Assembly: GCF_020382885.2 (NCBI RefSeq)
Contig: NC_058513.1
Location: 16,393,641 to 16,457,640 of the forward strand
Length of the DNA: 64,000 nucleotides
Source: Scatophagus argus
Lineage: Eukaryota; Chordata; Actinopteri; Scatophagidae
Reading direction: 5' to 3'
Positions 13,849 through 24,820 of the stretch are shown here, in pieces (the first letter of the stretch is position 1; every line of letters begins with the position of its first letter). Under the pieces are notes generated by a model. That model was not told where the DNA came from, did not search any database, and saw only the letters and a program-made list of their open reading frames with translations. Made by a program: the position numbers and the translations under genes.

Positions 13849-16800
13849 CCTTCTTGTAGAAACAGCCCCAAACTAACGTTCTGAAGCAACTGATAAGTTT
13901 ATTCCACTGCGCGTCATTACCCTCAATATCCTAATTTCTGTGAAATGAACGACTAAATTGGCCTCATAATAAGACAGAGATTTGGTTTCACCAGATTAGA
14001 TAAGGAAGGACACAAAGTGCGGTGCAGAGGTTGAGACTATCTCATAGTTAACCTGTGTCCACTGACAAAAATGCTTAAAATTTTTACAAAGCCAAACTGT
14101 GGTAATAACAGTAGAGGGCAAATAATAGGAAAACCGTGCCAAAAATTAACTTAAGCATATTTGGCATTTCTGTACTGATATTTATTTCAGCCGACACATA
14201 GAGTGATGCTGGTATATCTGTGATAAACTAAAATTAGCTGATACTTCGGTCCATGGTTGAGAATCTTATTATTTCATAACAGCATGACAATAAGTTTGTG
14301 TATTTAGTGTAAACCCCAAACTGATCCTCCTCAGACATTAGATACGTTATGTTTGTTATAGGCAGTATATTATGTGTACATATACCATTATGTAAGTGTG
14401 AGGAAGATCCATGTGGGTCCAAACAACACTAACCTAAACTCTAATGAGTGGCTGCCTGTCTATTGTACTGCAGCCTTAAAATTAGCCAGTCAGTTTATGG
14501 ACAGTGACGTGAGCCCTGTCTTATTGTTATAAACTGTCCTGACTGAGCATCGGTGTTGCATGTCATGGAAGAATCTAAATGTATTGTTTACTTTTTGTTT
14601 GCGAGCACAAAAAGTTCCAGAGGACGCCGCCCAGACGGCCTCGTGTTCAGCGCAACAACACCGACAAAACACTGTACACCGGAGAACACCTTTAGGTGTC
14701 ACAGTAAAATTAATGACTGATTCAAATAACAATCTGCAGAATTGAGAATCGTTGTCTGAACGTCCTTTACAATCTGGACTGCCTGCAGATTACAGCTCAG
14801 GCTCTGTAATTCATAGTTAAGAGAGCTTAAGGCATTTCTACCTGACTTGCAATGACGCACCTTCAGCTGCTGCTCTGTCAACATTACAGGGGTGATTGTG
14901 TTTAGCCACCAACAGCCAGCTTTTGTGTTCACTTGAAGCAATCAAGGGCACATGGAGAAGACGGGGCTGGTGATTTCAGTTAAGAAATGTGCCTGCGACT
15001 GAGTCCGTCTTTGAGGTTAACTTATCACAACAGTAACCATATCAACAATGGCCACCTTTAAGCTTATTAGGAGCGATTAAGGAGCTTAACCAGGCTCATG
15101 TCTCATTTAAAGAGATGAAATGGCATGCTGGTTTCTAGCATGGCCCCTGGCCAAAGAGTCGCAGCTCCCTGTGCTGCACTTTTCACTCCACAAAAGTTAA
15201 AAGCAAGTTGCCTTAAATGTCAAACCACAAGCACTGATGGACCCCCGATTGTGTCCGTCCCGAGGCTGTGAAAAGTCCACCACCTTGCTGTGACGGTGCA
15301 GGTAAAGGGACGCCTGTGCCTCTCAGAGTCCGGGAGTGACTCTGTTTCTACCTCCCCCAAGACACCTGTTGTGTGAACTGACAGGTGGGCTCTTGAGGCT
15401 CTTGAAGTCCCAGCCTGTTGGTGCTGGAGCTTGAGCCTCGAGGGCAGATTCACTTCACCCCGAATAATCCCTGACTGTGTGTGCGCCGGTGCCTCCTGCA
15501 GAGCTTAACTGCAGCACAAAGCCTACCTCTGTGCATCGCTTATTGAGCAAAGTGAGACAGAGCTATCTTAAAACAACTTCCCAGTGTCTTTAAGATGAGA
15601 CTGATCAGAATAAAAGTGATTGTTGCTGGTGTTTATGTAGTTCGATGTCAGAGCTTAACTCGAGGTTTAGAGGGTATGAGGGCACAACTCCTCACCTGAG
15701 AGGGCTTAGACGGCTGCCAGATACTGACACCAATGCACGTCACACACTACAGCAAATGTTAAGGGAGGACTTAAAGCTTAAATCTTTAAATCCTCCACTG
15801 TGCTATCAAACCATGTAAGCAAGAGAAGAGGCAGCTGTTACCCAGGCTGTCTGGTGCCGGCATGCCAAACACTGTGGCATAAAGAAAGAGGACTGATATC
15901 TCTGTATGTTTTCATCAGACTCAAAGAGTGTGTGTGTGTGTGTGTGTGTTCAACTGTGCTCGGTCTTACTTGTGATGTTTACATGCTACAGGTGAGTGTA
16001 AAGCACCAGACATTATCTCAGAGATCCCTTAGTCAGGCTGTAAACATCTCAAAGCACAAGAGGAACTAATGTCACACTCAAAAATACCGTAGGTTGATCG
16101 TCAGAGCTGAATATAAATGATCGCACTGTTGTTCTTAGTTTGCACGTGAGGCGTTCAGAGAGCTAGCCTTGTTAATGAAAACAGAGATTATGAGGGGATC
16201 ATGGCAGGCAGAGTGGTTCAGCTGGAGCTGACTGCTGGCAGCATGACCCGGGTTACCACGAACAGGCCTGACACAGCCCGACTCAAGGTCAACAAGGAAT
16301 AATATGCAGCAGATTAGCTGCTTCACATCAACTCTGATGACCTGAGAGGGGGATTAGAGCTGAGTGGGGCAGGAAATGAAAATATCAGCTTAATGCAGAT
16401 TGAACTTGAACTGGAAACCAAAGCACCTTTGGTGTGAGAGTGTAAATAAAGGGAATTAGTTTTGAATATGAGTAGAGAAATTATTATTTGTAGATTTGCA
16501 ACTATAAGTTTCGTTGTGAAGTGAGACATAAAAGAAGCTGTCCTACCTGTAGCTCACACCATGCCACCTCCACTGTGGTCTCTGTGTCCAGTCCTTTATA
16601 GACTGTCTTGAAAGATCCCCTTCCAATCTCTATGTTGAATTTGAGATATCTTCCATCAGGTGAGGTTGCCACCGCTTTGGTCTCCACGTCCTCCTTCTCC
16701 TCCTGCTCCCACTGAGCATCAAACGGGATGCGAGACAAGATCTTGTGCTGTTTGCTCTGAAGTTCATTCTCAGACTCCGAGCTGACGTCCTGAGCGCTGG

Positions 16801-17179
16801 GTCTCGGTACGGGGTCCCAATTCCCACCGAGAGACCCGCCGTCGGGCTCCTGGCTGCAGGGGGGCGTGTTGGAGCTGGTGCCCGGGCTGGAAACGGGAGA
16901 CGTCGACGGCGGAGAGTCGTCGGTTTTTTCATCCTCTGCTCTGGACTCGGGCAGTGTCAGAATATTCTCAGCCGACCAGGACAAGGCTTTGGAAAGGGCG
17001 CCGCTGTACAGAGGCGAGTCAATGTCCATACTAATTTTTTGCAGCCCGTAAGAGTTCCTGCGTGCGCCCAAACCGTGCGTCCTCAGCACGGATGGGACCC
17101 GGGACAAGCAGTCGTCGGTCATATCCATAGGGAGCGCTGGAAAACCGCGTCCTGGTATCTCAAACTGTGCATGTGACAT
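836..17179 (-). CDS. wnk4: wnk4, WNK lysine-deficient protein kinase (5' part: coding exons 1-3)
   Basis: WNK kinases phosphorylate SPAK/OSR1 and so control Na-Cl and K-Cl cotransport in the cytoplasm. The visible coding exons are 16547-17179, 1434-1606 and 836-1056, and they join in phase (0, 2, 1) into 342 complete residues. Residues about 1-180 are a Ser/Pro-rich leader and the kinase domain begins near residue 178. The catalytic lysine sits in the glycine-rich loop ([12 protein letters not shown]191). The usual beta3 lysine position is a cysteine (C208, in AWCELQ). This arrangement defines the WNK family. HRDLKCDN (D307) and DLG (326-328) are intact. The leucines at 327 and 329 correspond to the chloride-sensing residues of WNK1. 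I favour WNK4 over WNK1-3 because of [21 protein letters not shown] and [17 protein letters not shown], and because vps25 lies next to it as in human. Teleosts can carry more than one wnk4 copy, so the suffix is open. Exon 4 and beyond are off the left edge. Confidence 0.93.
1434..1606 (-). CDS. wnk4: wnk4 coding exon 2 (kinase N-lobe)
   Basis: The acceptor is TCTGCAG|ACC and the donor is AAAAC|GTGAGT. The exon encodes residues 212-268 plus two bases of the next codon: [12 protein letters not shown], then [16 protein letters not shown] (helix C with its glutamate), then [15 protein letters not shown] (hinge). Phase 0 in and phase 2 out fit both neighbours. Confidence 0.93.
12629..12739 (+). 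mobile_element. LINE-like remnant
   Basis: The segment begins CAAGATGGCGGCGTG and ends with TTGTACTTGCAGTATAATG followed by a TTCTGATTCTGAT tail. I know these as the head and tail words of fish non-LTR elements. The body is missing, so it is an internally deleted or short fossil copy in wnk4 intron 1. Confidence 0.5.
13793..13846. repeat. (TG)n microsatellite
   Basis: Perfect TG dinucleotide run of about 54 bp in wnk4 intron 1. Confidence 0.95.
15928..15949. repeat. (GT)n microsatellite
   Basis: Perfect GT dinucleotide run of about 22 bp in wnk4 intron 1. Confidence 0.9.
16547..17179 (-). CDS. wnk4: wnk4 coding exon 1 (N-terminal leader and start of kinase domain)
   Basis: This exon has 211 codons from the ATG at 17179 to the donor CAG|GTAGGAC at 16546. 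It encodes [10 protein letters not shown] at the start, a Ser/Pro/Glu-rich low-complexity stretch (residues 80-140), and the glycine-rich loop with catalytic K191. It ends exactly after AWCELQ in phase 0. It is locally GC- and CpG-rich compared with the flanking DNA, as expected of a 5' exon near a promoter. The ATG is chosen because it opens the long frame and the conserved kinase segment follows in the same frame. Confidence 0.93.
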
Positions 17180-17211
17180 CGTAGCAGGTTCAACGCCTTC
17201 TAGATTTAGAG

Positions 17212-17640
17212 CCTAAATGGGGAATTGGCATCGGGACAACAGAGTACCGTTACTTCCAAGTTCTATGTTACTTTTCCGTGATGTCAGAGGCTTCAAACAA
17301 AGGTTGACCACAAAATAACAGGTCTGTCACAAGACTATCAAGACAAGTTTAAACATGCCTATCTGTAGTATCTCAGCTGTCGTCACCTGTAGCTATAGTT
17401 AAGCTTAGGAATATCATCTCAATGTGTGTAATACAACAAAACAAAATACACATAAAAAAGTAAGAATGTACTCACTCATCACAGCCGCTGCGTAAAAACA
17501 ATTCATCGACGAATTGCGCACGTAAACGCACGTTAACGCATGGTTCCGGTCAAATAATAAGAGCCGTACTCTCGTCTTCTCTTTGCAAAGTTCTCTGCCA
17601 TAACCCCCGGTGAAAGGACAGAGCTGCATATATCAACAGA
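17212..17640 (-). promoter_or_regulatory. Probable wnk4 5' UTR and promoter region
   Basis: Reading the minus strand, a possible noncoding exon ends at about 17476 with donor GATGA|GTGAGTAC. It could splice to an acceptor (CCCCATTTAG) at 17213, leaving a short leader before the ATG at 17179. DNA at 17640-17740 is GC-rich and contains a GC-box-like GGGGCGGAG (minus strand). An unspliced leader is equally possible from sequence alone, and the start site is inferred. Confidence 0.35.
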
Positions 17641-17744
17641 GCTCCGGAGGGCTGTGCGTCCTGTGCGCTCCGACAGCGCGCTCCCAACTCCGCCCCTCGC
17701 AGCACTGACGCGCTCAGAGGACCTTCTAGAGGGAGTAATTAGAG

Positions 17745-18560
17745 TACGATCCGAGAACTGTTTGCCTACTCTTTAAACACCAACGTTTAATTAGCACGTT
17801 TTTTGCTTTCATTTTCAGCTGTATTGCTTAATTGGCGACCAAAAGGGATTTGTGGGATACATATGAAATTTAACTGTGAGCTGTTGAAGACGTAAATAAA
17901 AGGGATCGTGTTCCAGAGAAATGTTGTTTATATCACATTTCCTTGTATCGATTAGATGGAGCTGTGCCAGGTTAGGCCTTCCTCTGAATTCACAGGCTGC
18001 AGGCACAAAACAGAACAGGATGTCTCCTCTTCTGAAGGGTCCGTCAGCGTAACCGCTCTAGTTTCTATGAATTAAAACTGGTGAGTCATTCCACTTCAGC
18101 TTCATCTCGGTCTGTTGTTATCGGGTCAAGCTGAATGAGTGAGTTTTGCGGTCTAAAAGGGGGGGATGTGCAGCGTGCGGGCCTAACCTGCAGAGGGAGA
18201 CACACCGCAGACGGTTGTTGGCTGCTGCCGCTGCTGAAACAGAACACCTTTATCAGCCAAGGCCACGCTGGGCCCCACCTGTCACACATGTGCACACGCT
18301 GGGTGTTATCAGAAAAAAACATGCAGGATTCCCTGGAGCTGTACCGTCCCCACAGCACATGATGCGAGTGGACCATCCAGTGCGCAGGCAGTCCGTACAG
18401 CTGCGGGCAGAAAAGTAGAGCACAACATCTCCATCGCTGTGGGTCCACTCTGCACGTCTGCACACTGCGGGGCGCCGTTAACAGTATCAGACACAACTTC
18501 TCAGACAGTGAGGAAGGCATTTTTGGAAAGACATAAACGAGCAAATTTAGCAAATTTCTA
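17745..18560. other. Intergenic DNA between the wnk4 promoter and the vps25 3' end
   Basis: No conserved coding segment is recognisable here. The open frames on both strands (for example 18086-18553 minus) lack homology and start or splice context. A minus-strand AATAAA lies at 18562-18567, about 0.7 kb beyond the vps25 stop, and is a candidate polyadenylation signal for vps25. Confidence 0.4.
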
Positions 18561-19274
18561 ATTTATTTTTCTATTGGATATGAAAAAATGAGGTTGGATA
18601 TGCAGAGAGAGAGAAAGAGGATAACAGGAGTGTCACAGTAGCTACTGCACAATAATAGGACGACAGCAGTCTGTACATGAAGTCCACTATCACTACACGC
18701 AGCTGAGTCTCTGCAGTGTTCCTCTTCTGGAAGCATTCATTCTCAAAATAAAAAGTCCCCCTGGTGTTGTGGTCTGGGATTTCTTTACGATGTCTGGCTG
18801 GAACAGAGGAACAGCAGCCGAGCGCAAGGTCCACAACTAATTATACCGAGGAAATTTGTTAAGAGGGAATATCTGGATAAAACTGGTCGTATTTACAATA
18901 AGAGAAAGAGAAAAGTTACAGCTGGCAGGGGGATGTTTTCCCCAAGACTATTCAGACATGATAGTGTTTACCCTGATAGACACATTGCATGTTTAAATGG
19001 CAACAAACCCCAAGAACAGTGACAACGTAAAACACAGTGTCACCTATAGTACCCCCCCAACCCCAAACACTTAGAGATGATATTCGTTCTCTTCTGATAA
19101 GAAAAAGCTTCAAACTCGGGCAAACCAAAAGGCAACGACAATTGCAGGACCAGCATCCTCCGGGCCGGGTGTCGAGGTGTGTGGAGCCTTAAATGGCTCA
19201 ATCTGAACATTTTCCTGTTAGGTACAGTATGACGGCTCCCAGACAGAGTGTGTGTGTTGAATTCCAGCACCGTT

Positions 19275-19387
19275 TCAGAAGAACTTGACCCCTTTTCCAT
19301 CGTCCATGGTGATGATCTCTGCTCTGCCTTCTGCTTGTAACGCCTGCAACGAGCGCAGCAGCATCCACTCCTCTAAACCGTGGAACT
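19275..19387 (-). CDS. vps25: vps25 coding exon 6 (C-terminus and stop)
   Basis: The acceptor is TTCCTCCAG. The exon encodes EFHGLEEWMLLRSLQALQAE and ends ITMDDGKGVKFF followed by TGA at 19275-19277. The 3' UTR continues toward lower coordinates. Confidence 0.95.
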
Positions 19388-22300
19388 CTGGAGGAACAGA
19401 GCGCAAGGAACAATAAGAACAACAAACTACACAACAGCTACAAGGTGCTTTAAATGGGAAGCTCAAGACTGAAACATCTCAGAGCTATAAACGAGAGACG
19501 TCAGGCTATCGGAGTGAAACCAACAACTCTTTCCTTACATCTGAGAAGTGATTTGATCAGGGTATGTAATTACATATTATGTTACTCTGAGTTGTCACAT
19601 TTAAATATGCTAATCAATAACCAGAAATAATACTGATGCTGATTCATCATAATGTTTTAAAAAGTTATCATACCTTCACCCTCTGTGTCATCGCCGTTGG
19701 ACAACTCGTAAAGCGTAAACACGGAGTTGACCATCCCGTTTTTGGAAACCTAAAATGTTAAAACAATAACTTTCTGAGAACAGGATGGAGCAAATAAGGA
19801 GTTAAAAGTAGGAGTGAAAGAAAATATCGCAACACTTGATATTATGATCATGTTTTGTCAATCTCAGTTGGTGTTATGTGGTGCTCTGGTTATTGTTTAC
19901 ATGTAGCAGGTCGGTAGTCAGATTTCTGCCCAGTCCTTGACCGTATTTCGGAAACATTACTCACTTATTTTGACTAAAGGAGAGATACAATATGCTGCCT
20001 CCTGATTTGAGTGTGTTTTGGAGGGCTGGCAGGAGGAAAGACTCTTCAGTGAGAGAACAAAGCCTTTCCTGACGAATACTCAAATGTTCTGGTGTGGAAA
20101 CAGATTCATTTAGACACAAAAAGACCACTTTGTCTTACTTTCTCTTTTACTTTGACTTTGGATTTGAATTATTTGTCTGAAGTCTTAGTCCAGCACATGC
20201 ACATGCAAACAGCTGATTAACAACCTGGTTTACATGTGTACATGAGCAAGAAACATATAAGAAGGTAAAACAATACTTACTGTTTATCCATTTTTATATT
20301 TAGCTTTTATTGTTTTTGCTTTAGAGAACACTTTCTTCTTTCCCACTATCAGCCCCACACATGTTCAAAAAAGCACACTTTCACAGACTGTACAGTATGT
20401 GTCCTCAGCTTGATGACTCACCCACTGGTATATTAACTTGCCCCACTCCTCCGGTCGCCTCCACATGACTAAACACCGGGACTTGTTTTTGTCCAACCAT
20501 TCCAGGTTCCCTGAGGTGAGAAAACACAACGATAATAAAACATTTATTACCAAATTATTATGAATCAAGTTCTCGGTGAGGCGGTGAGATAAGTATTAGT
20601 CAGTTCGACAGAACTAAATTTACCTTTTTTCCTCAATTCTTCAAACACAACTTGAATTGCTTCCATTGACAGTTTTCCTGAAATCCAGTTAAGGTCAAAT
20701 AAAAAGAAAACAGAAAATATTTAAACTTATGCTCCCGTTTAGAACCTGGAAACAGACTTGTAAGATCAGCTCCTCTTTAACTCCAGGAACACCAGGAGAA
20801 CTGATGCAGTCGGATCAAAAAGAGAAGTGACTTCAAAAGTAATTAAACACAGGCTGCTGCAGTGTTGCAGAGGGCAGCCTGCGAGGCCGCATTATAATAA
20901 AACGCATTTAAACCTATCCTGATTGTAAACATTAAAATCGTGAGGGTAAAGTGTAATTTCAAATCCCTATAAAAGGAGGCAGCCTATAAACCCCTGACTG
21001 CCAATCCAAATCAAACAATCTACGCAAACACGGGAGTGGAAGTGGATTTGAAACTGGTGTTTAAGTGTAAACAGTTCATTAGAGGATCTTGGATGGAGCT
21101 GTGTGATCTGAAGTCAAATTGTGGCCTCAACTGAACCACGTGTGGACTGTTAGGATACGTTCTATCTTCTTGTTGTTGAACACAGGGCTTTCCTGAGCCT
21201 CCATGACGTCCAGGGTGTAGAGCTTGTGATGCCGGCAGTAAGACAGAGCCAGAGAGCACCATGCCGCCAGCTGTTTCTGTCTCGTATCAACATTGGGCTG
21301 TAGTCTGTCCACAAAGAGATGAACAGAGGATGTAAAAGGACACACAGCACAAGGACACCAGAAACACTTCACTCCATCTGTAAGTAAAAACAGACAATTG
21401 TGCTCCCACTCTCAAAACATTTCACCTGACATTCAGGCTATTTTGTATGGAAGCCTTCATCACTCAAGAAGTGTTTGGTGGTTTTATCCTGTGTTGTGCT
21501 TTAATTTTACAGCTTCTTTGTCTTATATTATGCTATTTGTAGTTTGTTCCATTCTGTATTTTCTTAGTCATGTTTCTGCACATCCAGCTCCACTGTTGTT
21601 TTGTGTCTTACGTGTTTTCCAACACCTACGCCAATCATGAGCAAGACCATATCATCCAACATCAGTGTTGGACCTCATTGTGCCCTTTCGGCTCAGTGGG
21701 AGGCAAAGCCCTGGAGCCAAGTTCCAAAATGTGGTGGAGAGGATACCTCGAGGTGTGGAGGCTGATGCAACACCAGATTAACAGCTCTGGCTTCTAATGT
21801 TCACATATTGAACATCTCATTTGTATTTTAGGGCATAGTGCAAACCATGAAAAACAAAACCCAGACATGTACAAAATGTATAGCGTATGTCTTTTCATTT
21901 CAGGGAGCATGTAGACCACATGACAGATAAAACAGGCTACTACATCACATTCTGTTTGAGCCCCGTTAATTTAACTAGTGATCATTTACAGAGTAATCAG
22001 CATTTCTAAGAAGAAGGGTCACAGTTAATAAAAGTCAACATGCTTATCACGCATTCACAGTAATTTATAACACTGGCCAATGGCAACATCACCGAAACTT
22101 CTTCTAACACTTCTAAGAAAAACACTTATCAGCAGCCCGTGTGCTGCACAGTCACTAATGGTTGGTTAATTTATCTATATCATACAATCCAAACTTGGCG
22201 TCAGCGCACAGGAAACTGGTATGTTCCATGTATTTGCCTGGTATCAGCATTCAGTTTGATTTACAGGAAGTTAGCATGGAGTTCTCAGTATCAGTGTGTC

Positions 22301-23123
22301 CAGCTAGTGTTACACCCAAATCTGTGACCTTGGAGGATGAGCTACATGAAAAACACTGATGTGCTAACCAAACTCTGTCGTGTGAGATGTCAGCTTTACA
22401 CACACACACACTTCGACACTACTGACCACCAGTTTTCTGCTGTCTCGCCTATCAACAGTTGTGACCCAGACACTCAGGAGTCACAAATCTCTAACAGCTG
22501 TGACCCAAATTATCTGCAGGGTCACAGATTTTGGGAACAGCTATTGAAGTATAGCGTGTGACCAAGACAACAGAAGAGATGTACAAAAACAATATATAGC
22601 AGAAGTTACAAGCCAAGTCAGAAAACCTGGTAGGTCACGGAAATGGCTGTAACTTTGGTTAATAATGATATAATTGTTATGTTCGTGATTTGCTAGCTGA
22701 CAGCTTAAGTTGAGACAGTGCTGGCTGTCAAAACAGCTAGTTAGAGCTAACAGCTAAACTCAGTCCCTCAAACTTGCACACACCACAATAAATTAACCCC
22801 ATGTCGATGTGTATAAATATTCATATGTAGCAGAGCATCAACGAGTCGCTGAACAAAAGCAAGTACTGCTGTTACGTAAACTTTAGCAAACCTGTACGTG
22901 TGTAAATCCACTTCCCTAGCAATCTGGTTTGCTTAGCCAATTAGCCGGCTAACATAATGCTAGACCGCAAATCATCACGCCTCGACTCTGTAATGGATAA
23001 AAATGGAGGATAGCATACAGAGTTAATATTTAATTAAAACTATGGTTTCAATGCACTTCAGAAAAAGCTAACTCACGTAAAAAACGGGGGAAAATTGTAC
23101 TGCCAGGGCCACTCAAAATTCAT
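19275..23123 (-). CDS. vps25: vps25, ESCRT-II subunit (complete, 6 coding exons)
   Basis: VPS25 is the subunit present in two copies in the ESCRT-II complex (VPS22, VPS36, VPS25). ESCRT-II sorts ubiquitinated cargo into multivesicular bodies and links to ESCRT-III through VPS20/CHMP6. Coding exons are 23077-23123, 21159-21304, 20624-20677, 20422-20510, 19674-19749 and 19275-19387. They total 525 nt, giving 174 residues, against 176 in human. The N-terminus MNFEWPWQYNFPPFFT holds the PPFF motif that contacts VPS22/VPS36. LQPNVDTRQKQLAAW begins the first winged-helix domain. GNLEWLDKNKSRCLVMWRRP and EEWGKLIYQWV lead into the second domain, which ends ITMDDGKGVKFF. All six exons join in frame. 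It lies head-to-tail upstream of wnk4, the same pairing as in human. Confidence 0.96.
19674..19749 (-). CDS. vps25: vps25 coding exon 5
   Basis: It encodes VSKNGMVNSVFTLYELSNGD and then the acidic DTEGE linker, between acceptor ATTTTAG and donor GTATGA. It is in phase with exons 4 and 6. Confidence 0.94.
20422..20510 (-). CDS. vps25: vps25 coding exon 4
   Basis: It encodes GNLEWLDKNKSRCLVMWRRP followed by EEWGKLIYQW, between acceptor ACCTCAG and donor GTGAGT. This is the best conserved VPS25 stretch and identified the gene. Confidence 0.96.
20624..20677 (-). CDS. vps25: vps25 coding exon 3
   Basis: This 54-nt exon lies between acceptor ATTTCAG and donor GTAAAT. It encodes RKLSMEAIQVVFEELRKK, corresponding to the KLPVESIQIVLEELRKK region of the human protein. 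Confidence 0.94.
21159..21304 (-). CDS. vps25: vps25 coding exon 2 (first winged-helix domain)
   Basis: The acceptor is GTGGACAG|ACTACAG and the donor is GAAC|GTATCC. It encodes LQPNVDTRQKQLAAWCSLAL and then the VMEAQESPVFNNKKIE segment. Phases 2 in and 1 out match exons 1 and 3. Confidence 0.95.
21305..23076 (-). other. vps25 intron 1
   Basis: No exon is seen in this 1.8-kb stretch. Near 22447-22530 the phrase ACAG(T/C)TGTGACCCA occurs twice, interleaved with GTCACAAATCT/GTCACAGATTT, forming a small local duplication. The segment next to exon 1 (about 22690-22965) is dense in GCTAGC/TTAGC words. Confidence 0.55.
23077..23123 (-). CDS. vps25: vps25 coding exon 1
   Basis: The ATG at 23123 opens MNFEWPWQYNFPPFF and ends with two bases (AC) of a Thr codon before the donor GTGAGT. 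It is too short to appear as a long frame. It was found by searching upstream of the intron for the conserved WPWQY/PPFF motif. The start lacks two residues relative to human. Confidence 0.95.
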
Positions 23124-23200
23124 TGCAGTTGATGCGGTGTTCCAGGCTGACAGCTTCCGGAAGCGCGTCCAACCTCTCAAATAGTTCCGACTAACTACAC
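23124..23200 (-). promoter_or_regulatory. vps25 proximal promoter with palindromic ETS-type site
   Basis: A palindromic TTCCGGAA (23155-23162) lies 32 bp upstream of the vps25 ATG, beside CpG-rich DNA. Such ETS sites are typical close to the start sites of TATA-less housekeeping genes. This suggests a very short 5' UTR; the start site itself is inferred. Confidence 0.45.
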
Positions 23201-23289
23201 CGATTTACCGAAAACCAAAGACTGAAACAAAATAACTATGAATTCAAAGGGAGAAAAAAAAAACATTTAGGACAATAAAAAGTAGCAAA

Positions 23290-24648
23290 GAAACATCAAA
23301 CAGGCTGATAAAGTGTAAGTAAATTTAGTATTACTTCACTGAGAACATGTACTAGGCTACCCAAAAGTATCTAAACTACAAAAATAGGTCCAATTTGACC
23401 GAGCTGCAACATATAAAGACTGCATCACATTAAGGCACCGCAAAAAGATATGTAACAAAAACACTTAATATAAGATAATTCTGCATTATGAGTACTTTTA
23501 CTTCTTGTTTAACTGCGTCTGTACACGAAATTCAATAAGATAGGCCATTATTCACAAAATTCACTATACATATAATGTCAAATTTAATCCTTTTTCAGTG
23601 AATTTCAGGTTATTAATTTCCATGCACATGTTGCTTACTTACAGACACATCATCAGTGTTTTGACAGGAATAAATACAGCAATAAATACACAGCTATTCA
23701 TTTTTTTCTTTATAAAGTTATTTTTATTATGGCATAACTTGTGCTTTTTCAACAACTTTCAGCATAAATATGCCATCTACTTCTATTTACAGGTCTTCTA
23801 GAATCCATTTTCATGGTTCATGGTCAGACTGCTTTTATTTCTATGTTGAGTTCCCATATAGTTCCTTCAAGTACAGCATGATTGAAAAATTAAGTTTTAC
23901 AATTCAGTGGAAAATAAACTATAGGCTGAACAAGCATTCTATGTTATCATCTATTTTACAGCAAGATGTTGGTATTAATATTTTTTATACATCTCTATAT
24001 TACAATACAAGTCATGAGTAAAAATGAGACTGAAAAACAAAAACACAATATTAGAATACAACCTCAGTTATTGTCACATGTGACACACTGTAATTTCAAA
24101 TTCAAGACAATATCTAAAAGTCATTAAACTTTCTAAAATAAAGATGAAAGCAATAACTGATCATTCTTAAAGGAAGCATTAATGCATCTGTCAAGGGTCG
24201 ACTGTGGGTTCAGTTATCTCTGCGACGAACCAAAAAAAACAAACAAACACAACAAAAAAAATCAATTCAAATCTCCAGAAAGTGACTTGTGAGATTAAGA
24301 GAGCTAGATTCTCAGAAAGCTAGAGCAATCTGAGACGGTCCTTCTTTCACCCAAGCAATAAGCTCAAGCTCTGAAATGGGAAATGAAACCACATCTGTTT
24401 ACACCCGTGTGGCTCGCTTTCCAGTCCAACAATACTGCTTTCAAACAGCTTTCAAATATGTTCAGCAGACACCATTTGAGGAGCCTTTTATCTAATTTAT
24501 TATGTGGTTAAACATCAAATATTGTGAACAGAAAAAGTTATTTTAAAGGAGGAGTTTCATTTTAGATGTTGCACTAAAGCACTTTATGTCCATGCAAAGA
24601 TAAATCTAGTTCACCCAGGCAGGTCTGCACTGGAGGCTTGTGACCGTT
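23290..24648 (-). other. Region downstream of the arhgap27 stop: probable 3' UTR then intergenic DNA
   Basis: The DNA is AT-rich with no conserved coding segment. A minus-strand AATAAA at 24496-24501 lies 150 bp beyond the arhgap27 stop and is one of several candidate polyadenylation signals. The true transcript end cannot be fixed from the sequence. Confidence 0.4.
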
Positions 24649-24820
24649 TTAGTAGAAGATGCGCTCATATTCATTCAGGATGAACTCCACTATCTGGTTC
24701 TGAAAGACCATGTGCATGGTGATGTTGGACGACTCCATCTCTGGCCGAAGCAGAGTCGGGCCAAATACAATGGCCACATTCTGCACAGTCATGCGATTGT
24801 CCTCCCCATATTGAATGACC
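24649..24820 (-). CDS. arhgap27: arhgap27 coding exon 17 (RhoGAP end and stop)
   Basis: Encodes RVIQYGEDNRMTVQNVAIVF, then GPTLLRPEMES and NQIVEFILNEYERIFY, ending TAA at 24649-24651. The FGPTLLRP motif is typical of the last RhoGAP helix pair. Confidence 0.96.

Larger units (their letters stand above)
1607..16546 (-). other. wnk4 intron 1, about 14.9 kb
   Basis: This long stretch separates the first and second coding exons. I found no exon-like segment with good splice sites and protein homology on either strand. It holds a LINE-like remnant (12629-12739), (TG)n tracts (13793-13846, 15928-15949 and a short one near 4047-4061), and otherwise AT-rich unique-looking DNA. The short open frames scattered through it are at the length expected by chance. 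Confidence 0.7.

Noticed and set aside
16745..17176. 143-aa plus-strand open frame
   Set aside because: It is antisense to wnk4 coding exon 1, which is GC-rich and therefore open on both strands. It has no homology of its own.
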